Assembly (NCBI GenBank): GCA_019095985.1
Contig: CM032669.1
Span: forward strand, 34,991,624 to 35,055,623
DNA length: 64,000 nt
Direction of reading: 5' to 3'
Source of the DNA: Streblospio benedicti
Lineage: Eukaryota > Annelida > Polychaeta > Spionida > Spionidae
A program made the position numbers and the translations under genes. The number at the start of each line of letters is the position of its first letter. The stretch's first letter is position 1. Below are positions 11,828 through 24,018 of this stretch, piece by piece. The notes under the pieces were generated by a model that saw only the letters and a program-made list of their open reading frames with translations, made no database searches and had not been told where the DNA came from.

Positions 11828-12385
11828 TCATTTCTTTTTCCTTTCTTCTCTTGCTCTATCGATTTCTTCTAGCTGTGATTTTAATTCACGTAGTACTAAA
11901 TCAGGAACATATCTAAAGTCATCCTCTTCAGGATCTGGACGTTTGACAGATACATCAATCCCTTCCGGAGTATTTTGTTGAATGGCTTCGAACAGCACTG
12001 ATGCATACGTGCTGGGCAAATCTTTCACCTGGACATTTCGTTCATATTGTGCCAAATCATATTCATTTAAAATGTTTGTACTGAACGGTTTAAAGGTTTT
12101 AATGTTCATTGTTTTCCGGGGAGCAGCATACGCGTTGCATTTTATTCCAAGTGATGAGGTCAAATTTTCAACATACTTCATGAAAGACTCCAACACCACA
12201 AAATCGTATCCTTTCATTTGAATGTTAAGAACTTCATATTCAGGAATATCTGGTTCATATTTGATGTCATTTGGCTCAAACCGAGAATAACGTCTCAGTG
12301 CCAGAGGAGTAACACATGCACCTATACCTTTGTGGCATTTCAACACACATGTCGACACGTGCTTTACAATTGAATTGAGCATCAT
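11828..12385 (-). CDS. MRPL48: Mitochondrial ribosomal protein L48 (mL48)
   Basis: This is one uninterrupted frame of 185 residues. The N-terminus is basic, has cysteines and hydroxyl residues, and lacks acidic residues for about the first 35 positions, as expected of a mitochondrial presequence. The core matches the S10-fold MRPL48 family as I recall it: PEYEVLNIQMKGYDFVVLES, then FMKYVENLTSSLGIK, AYAAPRKTMNI, YERNVQVKDL and PEGIDVSVK. The human protein has [20 protein letters not shown] and PEGVRLSVKEH at these places. It is a component of the large mitoribosomal subunit. The human gene is split; here no intron interrupts the coding part. That could be lineage intron loss or an expressed retrocopy, though no poly(A) remnant is obvious. 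A C-terminal REERKKK tail ends the protein. The gene lies 740 bp upstream of the JmjC gene on the same strand. Confidence 0.9.
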   Translation of the reverse strand: MMLNSIVKHVSTCVLKCHKGIGACVTPLALRRYSRFEPNDIKYEPDIPEYEVLNIQMKGYDFVVLESFMKYVENLTSSLGIKCNAYAAPRKTMNIKTFKPFSTNILNEYDLAQYERNVQVKDLPSTYASVLFEAIQQNTPEGIDVSVKRPDPEEDDFRYVPDLVLRELKSQLEEIDRAREERKKK

Positions 12386-13156
12386 TATTTAAAACAATGT
12401 TCTGTAAATATTTACAGTAAAAACAATAACAACCTTAAAGTCTACAACATCAATAGTTTGGCAAAATCACGAAATATCTCTACTGTCCTTTCTTAAGGAA
12501 ATGACGGGAGTGTGGAACAATGAGGCGAACTTTTGGTTTGTTTTAATCGTTTGCGTTATGATTATTAACTGTTTATACTCATAAGTAGACCACCAATGGA
12601 CAACAGGACAGTCATGTATAACAAATTGGGAAACATTATGCAAACCTCTTTCGGGTCTAGGGCTTGCAATAATTGAGTTTTCTAATAAAAGGTATTTGTT
12701 GCTGTGCTTTTTTTGTTTATTTTTATTTTTTATTTTTTTGTTTCAGCAGCCTGGTACTCAAAGTGTATTGTGGATTATAAACCATAACTAGCTTACCAAT
12801 CTGGAGCACAACCTCCACCCCAGATTTGATCAGATATCTGGTGTGAATTCTGGTTACATTGTGAATGTGATAAATGATTAAACAGGCTGCATTGTGAAGC
12901 TAAAAGTCATTTGCTCATTAAATATAAATATCATTAAAAAAAATAGCCCCTCTTGGATGGTTTAGTCAATATACAAACAGTTTGATTGAAATTATTATTC
13001 CCCATTATGTTATTCCTTTCATTTTATTCTAAGAAATCATATAGACATAAAATCAAGTTATAAAGGTAAAAATTCTTATATACTAACCTTTAAGATTTAT
13101 TCATAAAGCACTCTACTAAACTTGTGATATTTCCTTTGTTAATGAGCTAAGGGAGG

Positions 13157-13515
13157 GATCAATAATAATGATACCGGGGGGGGGTGTCATCCAAAAAGGT
13201 GAGGGGTCGTCCAACTTTTATGGTTCCTTTTTTGGGGGGGGTCGCTGAATTTGTCAGATAACTGTTGGGGGGGGGGGGTCACCTAACATTTTTATTAAGC
13301 TACGGTATTTTTTTTAAATATTCTATTAGCAATTGCCCAGAAATGCAATGACTATATAGAGGACTTTTGCTTTAATGGGGGGGGGGTGTCACTCAACTTT
13401 TTAAAATGTTGATAGGGGGTCGGGTAAAATTAATTACCTAAAAGTGGAAGGTTACTGAACTTTTTCTTCGAGCACCAAAAAAAGGACGATCTCTCCGGCA
13501 TCGTTATTTATGATC
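13157..13515. mobile_element. MITE with poly-G interior, GATCAATAATAATGAT family
   Basis: It starts GATCAATAATAATGATACC and ends GGCATCGTTATTTATGATC, which are imperfect inverted copies. Inside are five G-runs, each followed by GTCA/GTCG and an ACTTTTT-like word. A shorter, reverse-oriented relative sits inside the LINE at about 15418-15530. Confidence 0.75.
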
Positions 13516-14099
13516 ATTTCCAAGGTAAACTGCATAGCAAGCTCCATTTCCGAGATGTTCAGCATCCTTAAGCTGTATCATAATAATGGGATATTGATTG
13601 TTTGCAACTCTGCAAAAGTTGACATTACTTCAACAATATCCGTCCGCTTCTCCCACAGCTAAATACCATAGATCGACTGGTAAAGGCTCTATAAAACCAT
13701 GAAACAGAAGATGTTATTGTCTATGTAATGAGTCAACGTTATTCAAATGATAATGTGCTCTCGGAGCACTCTTGATCTAATATAATCATTGTACTAAATT
13801 TGATTGTTGACTGAAAATGGTTCTTTGATAGACTAAAATTAATTGGCAAAGTGCAAAAATGGAATACATTTGATGTTCATTGGGCATGCAAGCATTTTAT
13901 CTGCACTTTTTAACAGAAGAGATACGTATGCAATTACAATCTGTAAAGCTGTAAAGCTGCTAAAAATTGTAACAAGTAGAACATGTAGATTTCTTTGTGT
14001 GTGTTTTTTTCATGATTTTTAGCCCGCAAAGAGCATGCAATGCAAAACATTTTGAATATTAACTCCTGCACTCATACCTGCAGTATAAGTGACAATTCA

Positions 14100-15980
14100 G
14101 CCAAGAAACAATTCACCTGGTGGTCAGTCATACATTTTTCATAGGAACGACATATTAAGGATGGGTTGCAAATATGTGGCATCATTAAAAGGATCGGTCA
14201 ACTCCGTTTGCAAACTGGTTTGGGTTACAGTCTCCATGAACAACAAAAGGAAAATTCACTTTGACTCCTTCTACAGACCCCTCAGCACTGGCCCAACACC
14301 CCTCAACCAACTCGATATTTCCCTTCACAGCCCTACCCAAGACCAGGAATCCAAACTCCGCAGTCATCATGGGAGTTGACTTCAATTGTGGCTAAATTAA
14401 TTGGGTACCTACACCATTACCCAGGAATACAACAATATAAACCCTTGCATGAGACGCTTCTCCCACCACCATTTGACCCAGGTGCAACCCGAACCCACCC
14501 GCCTAGAAAAGATACTCGACCTCTACAGTAACAAGAAGCCTAGCCTTATGAAGTACCACACCACCGTTCCAGGCCTATCTGACCATGAAATCATCATAGG
14601 TGACTCTCAGCTTACCTAGAGTTCACCAAGAACTCACCGCATAAAGTATATGCTTACATGAAGGCTGAATGAATATCTATCAAACAAGAGCTGGAAGACT
14701 TCTTTCGAGACTATGTTAAGCCATTACATTCCACATCAGTAGAAGATGGTTGGTCCATATTCGAGACTCAACTTCAGAGTACTGTCGATTAGTACATCCT
14801 GTCGATAATAACCAGTTCGAGACAACACCTCCCTTGGATCACCCCAGTAATCAAGCGGAAGAAACAATGACTTACAACAGAGCAAAGAAGTCAGGGTAAA
14901 GGAGACACTAGGATTTCTTCCAAACCATGAAGTGTTGCACAGGTAGGGCACTGAGAAAGGCACACCATGATACCTTAACAACATTTTACTACTGCCTTGC
15001 AATTGGAAGAAAACAACACCAACAACTGTGGGAGTTATGTCAAGGCCAGTGACAAGAGTCCATGGGAGTTGCGCCACTCACGCGTAACGGTCAGCTGCAC
15101 AACAGAAAAAACACGGACTAGGTCTCAAGATCCTCTCAGACCAATTCAAGTTGGTCTTCCAAAATACTCAAGGTATTGCCAAGCTCCTCCAAAAACTGAG
15201 CGCACGCAAGTCCTCTGGACCAAACAATATCCCAACCAGACTGTTCAAAGAGCTTGCTGACACACTATCATTACCCTGGCCCCATCAGCGTTCTCAAATG
15301 CTAGTAACCCTCCAGGAATTCTTGAAGAACTAGGAATAAGAAGACCAAGTCAACATTGCCATTCTTGATTTTGCGAAACCCTTTGATCCCGTTCCACATG
15401 AGAAGCTGTTTAGGGAACGATTATAAATAAAGATACTGCGGGGGGTCGTCCATTGTTTGGGGACTCAAAGAAAAAGTTAACCGAACCCCCATCAACATTT
15501 TAAAAAGTTGAGTGACCCCCCCCGCCACCCACCAAAGAAAAATGGCATCAGCAGCAACATCCACCATTGGATCTTCAGTTTCCTCAAGGGCTGAACCCAG
15601 ACCGTAGTCATGAAGGGCTCCAGGTCAACCAGCACTCAAGTTTTATCCGGTATATCGCCGACAGCAGGACCAGGTCAATCCCCTCATAAGTTTTGTTACA
15701 TCGCCGCAAACTTTACTGCCTACAGACACTCGTTTCCCATTGCACCATGCCACAATGGAACTATCTACCTGGAAGTGGTATCTCGTGCAGAGTCCCTACT
15801 CAATCTGTATCTGGCAACACCTCACCGCCAGATTATCACGCAAATATGCAGTGCACTCCTCGTCTGGATGATATCCTGCTGGGAATGCAGAACAATAGAC
15901 AGACAAGAAGACAAGACAATGTCACTTTTGCTTTTTGTTGTTGTTGTTACTTTTCATTCAACGCTGCAGTGGTATTTCTA
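14100..15980 (+). mobile_element. Decayed non-LTR retrotransposon (LINE, CR1/Jockey-like)
   Basis: Translated fragments in several frames keep LINE order. Endonuclease pieces come first (KIHFDSFYRPLSTGPTPLNQ near 14265, PGLSDHEIIIGD near 14570). Reverse-transcriptase pieces follow (LLQKLSARKSSGPNNIPTRL near 15185, ILDFAKPFDPVPHEKL near 15363). After a MITE insertion, NIHHWIFSFLKG continues near 15560. Stops and frameshifts are frequent, so it is inactive. No clear 5' or 3' end is visible. Confidence 0.8.
15418..15530. mobile_element. Short copy of the poly-G MITE inside the LINE
   Basis: GATTATAAATAAAGATACTG begins it, followed by GGGGGGTCGTCC. The segment near 15490-15528 is the reverse of 13380-13430 (AACATTTTAAAAAGTTGAGT). 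It separates two reverse-transcriptase fragments of the LINE. Confidence 0.7.
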
Positions 15981-16319
15981 AAGCAATCTTTGGTCAAATT
16001 TACGTAAGATTCAGAAACTTAAGTGGTACTTTCCTATGATTTTATGTAAAAGTTCATCCTCTAATTTAAGATGTTCACCACTACGGTACATGCTCGTTTG
16101 AACGATCAGATACGATATTTTCTATAATAAAAAAATCATGTAAAACTTTAAAGCAATGGCTAAAATAGAGGTCGTTATGAAATATTCTGTGCAGGTGCCA
16201 GAGGCGGCAGGTGCGACCCCTTTGTGATCAAAATAAACTCGGCCACAGCAAGAACCCGTATTCACTGTCCTTGCGTCGTCCTTGGTGTCAACAGAACCAT
16301 CAGAAATTTAACTAGGAAA

Positions 16320-18145
16320 ATGAATTCCCTGCAGCTTGCCTTCGCTATCTTGGGTGTTGTGTTGATTGTCGGTACTGAAAATGGTAAGCATTATTAACAT
16401 ATACTTTTTATTTCCAACGTGCAACAGCAAACACGTCGTTAACGACTAAACAAGCATGTTGACAGGTGTTTGTTCATTTGGCTTTCACTCTTTCGTGAAA
16501 GTAAACAGCGAGCCTTTACCCAAGCTATACATATATTTGATGTACTTCTGTAAAAATCGACGTTCAAGCTCATTCTTATTAATATGCATTAGCAATGTCA
16601 TGAAGTTGTATTGTTTTATAATATGTTGATGGAAAAGGTTCACTGTCTGGCAGTTACTCTGTCCATGGAGATCGATTGCTCGATTGATTCTCTACAATGC
16701 ACCAATGACAAGGGCACTTGCACCTTATAGCTAGTAATCATACTCACCATTAAAGTACCTGAATCGTTATCTCCGTGTATTGTTCATTCGCCAGAATAGT
16801 ATGGCTAGCTTAAAGGTGCAAGTAGATCTACTCAAAACAGGCATGTAAGTTTCACTACATTGTGACCAATGTGAAAATTTACTGCCATGTTCCCCCTCTG
16901 GGTGGCATCACCAATAATGCAGTGGTCCAGACAATGTTTTAAATCAATATTTCTATATGTTGTCGCTACAAACATCCACCTACACAAAAAGAACAAAAAA
17001 TTGCATACGACATTCGGCGAGCGGAGTATCGTCACTCGTGTACTAAAATTTCCTTTTACTTTAACGTTAAAGGGACCACTGATTCGGTGTATAGCCACCT
17101 GGCAGGTGAAAAGCACAATCTTCGCACATTGCTTCATGATTACATTTTGTTATGTACTTTTCATATCCTCTTGTAACATAATTATGTGAAACTCGTAGAT
17201 CAGACAATGTTTCATGTAGTTTTTTTATACTCTTTAGTATTTTCTCTGTACATGCAAAAGTAGCATTTAAGTTTACATACCCGGTACTTAATATTCAAAT
17301 ACTTGCAGGGGTAGACCAATTTTAACTGCCCAGGATAGGTAAACATTGGGCTAGAAAGGCAAAAATTTTAGCTTGTCCAAAGCGTTGCATATAAATTGAT
17401 TTGGCACGATAAAGGTTAGCTTGTCAGGTAAGTCAGCATGCCCCCAAAAAGTGAACTTCCAGATATTTCGGTCTACCCTTGATTAATTTACCATGTAGAA
17501 TCTTAGACCGTAGTTTGAATTGTACTTGTATTTTTATGTAATAATTGATTCTTATATCCAATAATAGAATAGTAATAATTGATTCTTATATTCAATAATA
17601 GAATTTTTATTAAATGTTCATGTCAAGGTTTGAAAAGTATCCATTGCTTAAGATCTATATTTCACTTTCCAGCACAGGCTATGAAGTGCCACATTTGTAA
17701 TTCTGGTGACCAATATGAAGGCGAAGAGTGCGCAGAATTGTCCTCTGATAAATTTCTGATGGATTGCACTAAATACGGAGAAGAGAACAACTTCCCTGAA
17801 TACATCAATGCCACTATGTGCCGTAAAATGGAACAGACGGGTATATGTCATAAAATTGAATTATTTTTATATTGAAAACAAAAAATCAAAATTATGCCAT
17901 CAAGTACGAAAACCACTGTTGTAAAAATCCATGTTTGTATTGCAGTTCAAGGGGATTACCGTGTTGTGCGCTCATGTGCCCAAGATGGCCGTACTGACCG
18001 ATGTGTCGAAAGAACTGGCACAAGAGCCATCAAGGTGACCTACTGCGAGTGTGATACCGAGGGCTGCAACACTGCCGCTGAGCTGACCATTCCAGTTTTC
18101 ACAGTCCTCATCACCGCTCTCGTAGCTGTTGTCATGCGTAGCTAA
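16320..18145 (+). CDS. Ly6/uPAR (sleepless/quiver-like) GPI-anchored protein, copy A
   Basis: There are three exons: 16320-16383, 17673-17840 and 17946-18145 (TAA), all with phase 1 junctions, giving 143 residues. Exon 1 is a signal peptide (MNSLQLAFAILGVVLIVGTE). The mature part has ten cysteines in Ly6 order: KCHIC near the start, EEC, MDC, MCR, RSC, DRC, YCEC and a final GCN, the CN hallmark of the three-finger fold. A sequon NAT lies before the fifth cysteine. The C-terminus is hydrophobic (LTIPVFTVLITALVAVVMRS), as for GPI attachment after about TAAE. The spacing is closest to the long Ly6 members of the sleepless/quiver type, extracellular proteins that modulate channels or septate junctions in insects; the role here is inferred only at family level. 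The 3' UTR is about 1.3 kb. The last two exons are duplicated at 23243-24018. Confidence 0.88.
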
Positions 18146-19485
18146 TTACCATCTTGTTCTCAGTCCAAATTCATAACAGGTCATGTCTTGAAACATTTCA
18201 TATCAAAATTGTTAAACTTTCATAGCTTGTCATAAGTTGTTAATTTTTGGAATTTTTGTCTTGTTGATAGGTAAATTTTCTTCTTTCTGTGATCTGGAAC
18301 CACCAGGGACAAATAGAAATGCGTGATAGTAATGAAAAAAGTTTCAGTGCATTGTTTTTTGTTGACCCAAGGGCAGTCATTTCTCATGTTGATTGGATGA
18401 CCTGGGACGTTTCATTATGAATTATGAAAGCACAAAAATTAATAGTTTTGCAATTTACAATGTGGGTATGCACGAAATATTGCACCTGTAACAACTGTAT
18501 ATTCGCGCCTTTTTTTATTAGTTTGTTGAATGAACGAAGAGAGTTCGAGTACTACCACAATAGTTGATACTCATGCTAATTGTTACTTCTCAAATTATAT
18601 CTTGTCACAAAAGCTTTATGAATACAATGCAGTGTTTATATCATAATTTTTTATTTTAAACCATGGATGGATAGAATTTCTTCCACTGTTTATATTGTCA
18701 ATCAATATGACATCTTATTAGTGTGCATTGCAGCATGAATGTGAGTATATCTGACATTTAATTTCATGTGTAAATTTGCAGTGCTTTATGTAAATGATTG
18801 TAACAAATTAAGTGTTAGAGTACATAAGTTGGTATAAAAGTTCTTTTTTCCACTGTATTATAAATTTATTCGAAGTAAGGACAAGTATTTTTGTTGCTAT
18901 GCACAATTTTGTTATAGATTGTATTTGATGATTTGTTATTCCTTTTGGAGAAAAAGAGCTTTACAATCATGTAGAAAATTGCTGGTTTAATCAAAACTAA
19001 GTGTAGTATTAACAAATTTTGTAGTATTGTTTTATTTGTGCATTTGTACGAATCTTTTGTGGTAAAGATAAGGTTCCTTTATTAGTTGTAGAGCACTGCC
19101 CCTCGTGATTAGTTCAAATTAGTTCAACTGTTGGGATGCAGACAAAATTTACTTTGTCATAGGGCATCTATTTCATGTTAGTTTTTCCTGTTTTAAAAAA
19201 TATTTTTGATTGTGTTATGTACAGTGTTTCAATGTGTTAAATTGGATTTTACATTCAATAGATGTTTTGTAGGAGATATTTATATGGCAGATAATTGAAA
19301 ATCATGCAGAGCGCTTTCCTTTTAGTGACTTTGTCACATTTTTATCAATACTTATGTTTTTTTATTAACAAGGATCAACCTTCTACCATAAAATATAAGA
19401 TGAATGTTTTTGTGGATTTTCTAGAAAATATGTTTTAATGTATGTTAAACTTAAAAGGTAACAATAAATTTTTATAAAATGGAGG
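18146..19485 (+). other. 3' UTR of Ly6 copy A
   Basis: The extent is inferred because colinear similarity to the second cassette continues to the AATAAA at 19463-19468 and then stops. It contains a 67-nt block at 19081-19147 that is nearly identical in both copies, and the first 79 nt are identical. Confidence 0.7.
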
Positions 19486-22400
19486 TTTTGTAGTATTTTT
19501 TATAACAAGTGGGTTTGTATTTGACATCCTTGGCTAAATACATGTAGATTTTTTTATAAGTTATTTCACCCAGACTACTGGAGCAATGATTGCACCTACA
19601 AGTATACCTTTTATTTAATGGGGATCAACTTCTTAACAATTTATGCTAAGCTTTGTTAAATTTCCCCTTTATCCATTTTTGATAAGCATATGGGTGTTCG
19701 CAAATGAAGAATTAGCAATTATGTTGTGAAAAATGTATTTGTGAATTTTCAGACCAAACACGCACAAAGTTTAGGTAGATGTATCAAAAATTAAGAGAAA
19801 ACGCCGATTTCATATAAAATGTTCATCTGATGATCGTCATATTTAGGTCGCATGCCCTTCAAATCTCAAAATTTGATATCTACAAAACATTGCACAGTAT
19901 ATTTCGTTTCGATTTGGCTGATAATACAAGATTAATGACCTCAAAAATAAAATTTAAGAGAAGTGACTGAATAGTTTTAGATGAAGCTTCTTTAATAAGC
20001 CTCTGGAATAGGCACTGCAAACCATAATAATATGGATGCAATTTAATTTCACTGTATATTTAGATTGATTCGCAAGATTAAATTGCTGTAAAAATTTGAG
20101 TTCATGCTTTTTGAATGCCCAGCTTGACATGCTCGACCAATAACATCTTAAAAGTTTTACCAATAGTAAAAGACGATTTAGGCTGTCGTATGGTAAGCCA
20201 ATATCACCGACTGACAATATGATGGTACGGAATTACATAACTGTTGAGAAAAAAATTCATGCCATGCGACCCTGATCAAAGACTAGTCATTGGACTTACC
20301 TATAGTGCCTAAATAGTATGTCTGGTAGGCAAGTCACTCAACCGCCATTTGCGTGAAAACATTAGGCTGCGGGCAGGCAATTTGCCTTGACTTCTCTGAT
20401 GGATTCTATCGCATATAAATAAAATATTAGCCCTGTGACAATGTACAAAAATAAAATGCTGTGAAAGCTTTTATGGGCTTGGAAATATTGTAGATAATAT
20501 TAAAAAGACCACAGTATATTCTCTTCTCATTTACCTAAAGTTTTGTGCACATTTTTATCAATTAACATTTGAAATTTTTTTTTGTGAAAATAACTTTTAG
20601 AGTAATTTAGAAAGTATTCTCCACTTGCATATGGTTATCTTTATATTATGCATACATCTTACATGGAGTAGATGTAAATGGACAAAATTGACTGAGCTAA
20701 CCAGTGACGTGGCACTATTATTATGTGTATGATGAGCAAGCAATATCACTAGTGATATCATAACTACAGATGAAGCGACATTCAAGCGATGTCGCCATTT
20801 CGATTGTTCTGCTACATGAGCGAAAATCGCCTGAGCGTAGGGACGTTGCTTCGTTGCTTGCCAGTCTAGCGCAGAACGGAAATTTGGCAACCACCCAAGA
20901 AATCTGAATTCACACAACCCCAAGTGTGTCCCACTGTTAAACTCATCTCTGAGGTGACCGCAATCTCTGGATTTCAACCCTATCATTAACCTATTTAACC
21001 TATTAATTTAATAGAATAGCCTGATCAATTGAGGTCAAAGCAGAGCATTTAACTTGCGGTTAAGATCCCGGTTAAGACATAAAAATAATTAAGATTGGTC
21101 ATGATATACACAATTTTATTATTGTGATGTAATAAAATAAAAAGCATATGATATGTGGATAAGAACAATGATTTGTAAAATGTAAAATGCATGTGTATCT
21201 AAATTCAGTAATAAATGTATAGGGCAGAGCCCTGTGTGGGGCCCTGCATCTGCACCAGGAAATTTACAGGCTGGCTGATATTCAAATCGTCACTTAATAT
21301 ACTGCAGGTGTGGGTTTTAATCCTCTTAAATCATGAAAAGAACCCGCAAAGAAATCCCGCATGTTCTACTTCTTAACATTTTCTACATTCTTTTCCAGGT
21401 TTACAGATTTTGATTGCATGCGCATCTCTGTTGTTTAAGAAGTGCAGTAGATGTATTTCATTATTTTGATATTGCAAATGGAAACATGATTGGCCTTTGT
21501 AGTTATAGTTCATCTGGGTGTTTTCAAACTGAATTACTTTGTAATTCACACAAGATCATAGGCAGACATGTTTCCTTTACAGACTTATAGGAGACGCTAC
21601 CGACGGAGATGATTGACATCACAAGAACATTGCATGGATAACATGGATATTTTGCGGGCTGAGTTTTCATTCCACAAGTTAGTCCCGTACAAGCAGACGA
21701 CCTTGTAAAGTGAAAACTGGGGGAGAGTGTGACAAAAATCCTTATTAGTGATCTGTCACAGGCGCTCAGCCCTCTTAAAGGGATTGCCAGAGTAGGTTGC
21801 CCTGTATCACTGTGCCAATGGGGACTGAAGGGTAATTCTATGGGGGTAACTAACTGATAACCATGGAAACGAAGTGATGGTGGAAGTCTGCAACACCATA
21901 ATGGTCTGGGTCTAATGGTACATTCGAAATCGCTTTGTACTTCCGGTAAGCACGAGTGGTGAAAACCGCTAATGGTTTTCACCACTCTTGAACTCGTAAT
22001 TACTGTAAGTACAAGCGGTTTCCAATGCACCATAATTGCGTTGCTGAAGAAAATCCTTGTGTTTGTTTCTTTTGCATCTAACTAACTACATATTTGTGTC
22101 TCTGGACAAGCCATTGCTAGAGCGTTTACTAATTACTAAGAACCGATTTTATTCAAACTTTAAACAATTATTTTGTATGATGCGACACCAAAGTGAAGCG
22201 ATTTTTGGCACTTTGCCAATTAAAATGTGCTTTCCACAGGTCCATTTTCAACATTTTCTGCAACAACTTTTTTAGCACTATAAAAGAATATGTTCAAACT
22301 TGATAACATGCTTACATGGCTAATGAGCATCATATATTTTTCGATTTTGGCACTGCCAATTTACGTTTGCCTATCAGAAAGTCATTTTAAGTCAATATTA

Positions 22401-23242
22401 CAATTTCCTAACCGCTCACCTCCCCACCTCCCCACACCTCCACTGTACTCTATGAACACTTTGATCTAATTAATTCATTATAGTGGTACTTATTTCGATT
22501 TACATACACCTCAGAAAAGCTCTGAATAGGACAGATGGGCAATAGGTACCAACTGCCTGATGTGTACTTCCCTATAATGTGGAAGGAGGAAGGTAGGGTG
22601 GGGGCGGGGGAGGGCACTGACACACCCACAATCATCGGAGTCATAATGTTTGCATTATGACTCCACATGCTTGAGAAAGAAAAACAGTTGTGTAAATATT
22701 GAGAACTATTTAAACATGAAAATATAAAGTTAGCTCCAAATTTGACCCCACTGAACCTGATAACACCAGTGATAAGCGGAGTTCCGAATGAGAATCATTT
22801 AGATGGTTTGCATTGTGATCAGTTCTCTTCGCGAGTACAGTTCACACCTAATATCTGGTCAAATCTGGGGTGAGGGTTGTGCACCAGACAAAAGCTTGGG
22901 TGATAATGCTAGTTCTGTCAAGCTCTAGCCATGTGAATCTAGGTGTAATATCCATTATTATTTGTAAAAAAAACCTATTTAGTTGCAATCCACCGTTATG
23001 CTCGAGCTATACACTGCTACTCATTGCTATGCTTGTCACTTTTCATTTCCTTTCTCCTACAGGGCCCTGATGTAGTGCTTCACTCGCTGCATGATCCTCT
23101 TCACACACATCAATTTTCACTCATCTAATCTGTACCAGACCAGACTGGAAGACAAAATCATGACCTGGTCACAAGTTGAACTCCCAACCCATTTGGCTAA
23201 GGAAGCACACATTTAATATCTATATTTCTTTTAACGTTCCAG
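19486..23242. other. Non-coding stretch between the two Ly6 cassettes
   Basis: I looked for a second signal-peptide exon ending in phase 1 and found none that is convincing. The open frame of 169 codons at 21524-22033 (minus) has no family resemblance. A partial repeat at 22835-22885 matches 12800-12850 in reverse. Confidence 0.5.
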
Positions 23243-24018
23243 CTCTGGGTATTAAGTGCCACATTTGCAATTCTGGAGATCAATATGAAGGCAAAGAATG
23301 CGAAGAATTGTCATCTGATAAATTTTTGATGGATTGTAATGAATTTGGAGAGAAAAACAACTTCCCAGAGTACATCAATGCCACCATGTGCCGTAAAATG
23401 GACCAGACAGGTAAATTGCATTTAATCATGGAATAAGATATTAAGGCTACCCCTTCCAGTGAGCCTTGCTTCTGTTAGTGTCTATTACAGATTCATTGCA
23501 AGAAGACTCCTATGGCTTTGTGATGAATACAGCCATCTTTAGCTCCAATTATTTAAAAAACTTATAGGGCGTTGGTTTGTAAATGAATGCATTGACTTAG
23601 AGCAAAAGAATCATTACCTCTGATTTTCAACTTTTATGAAAAGTTCTGTTATCCACTGTAACATGCATGAAGAAGTTGGAAAAGCTCATTTCATTTTGAT
23701 GGAGGAGATCTGTGTTTCAAATGCCCAACAGCTTTTAAACTAAGGGTTAAGTCTAAAATTAATGGTGCCAGTCTGCAACTTTTGAAAAAAATGAATTATA
23801 TAAATGATTGTATTGCAGTCCAAGACGATTACCGTGTTGTGCGCTCATGTGCCCAAACTGGCCGTACTGATCGTTGCATCGAAAGAACTGGCACAAGGAA
23901 CATCAAGGTGACCTACTGCGAGTGTGATACCGAGGGCTGCAACACAGCCGCTGAGCTGACCATTCCAGTTTTCACAGTCCTCATCACCGCTCTCGTAGCT
24001 GTTGTCATGCGTAGCTAA
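23243..24018 (+). CDS. Ly6/sleepless-like exon pair, copy B (no own signal exon found)
   Basis: Exons 23243-23410 and 23819-24018 (TAA) match exons 2 and 3 of copy A in length (168 and 200 bp), phase and nearly all residues. All ten cysteines, the NAT sequon and the GPI-type tail are kept; changes include AEL to EEL, TKYGEE to NEFGEK and AQDG to AQTG. No stop or frameshift is present, so the pair looks functional. Because the acceptor phase equals that of copy A exon 2, the exon at 16320-16383 could be spliced to either pair, making this an alternative 3' cassette. Otherwise it is a second gene with an unrecognised first exon. Confidence 0.8.

Larger units (their letters stand above)
12386..16319. 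other. Intergenic transposon-rich stretch
   Basis: It holds the MITE at 13157-13515, the LINE remnant at 14100-15980, and a dispersed repeat near 12800-12850 whose inverted relative lies at 22835-22885 (CACCCCAGATTTGA core). No host gene is visible. Confidence 0.6.

Noticed and set aside
20597-20986. 129-codon open frame on the minus strand
   Set aside because: No recognisable domain and no neighbouring exons; it lies in the non-coding stretch between the Ly6 cassettes.
21524-22033. 169-codon open frame on the minus strand
   Set aside because: No family resemblance, no supporting splice sites, and an amino-acid mix typical of non-coding DNA.
22906-22955. Possible signal-peptide exon (MLVLSSSSHVNLG then GT) for Ly6 copy B
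   Set aside because: The hydrophobic stretch is too short and the donor GTGTAA is weak.
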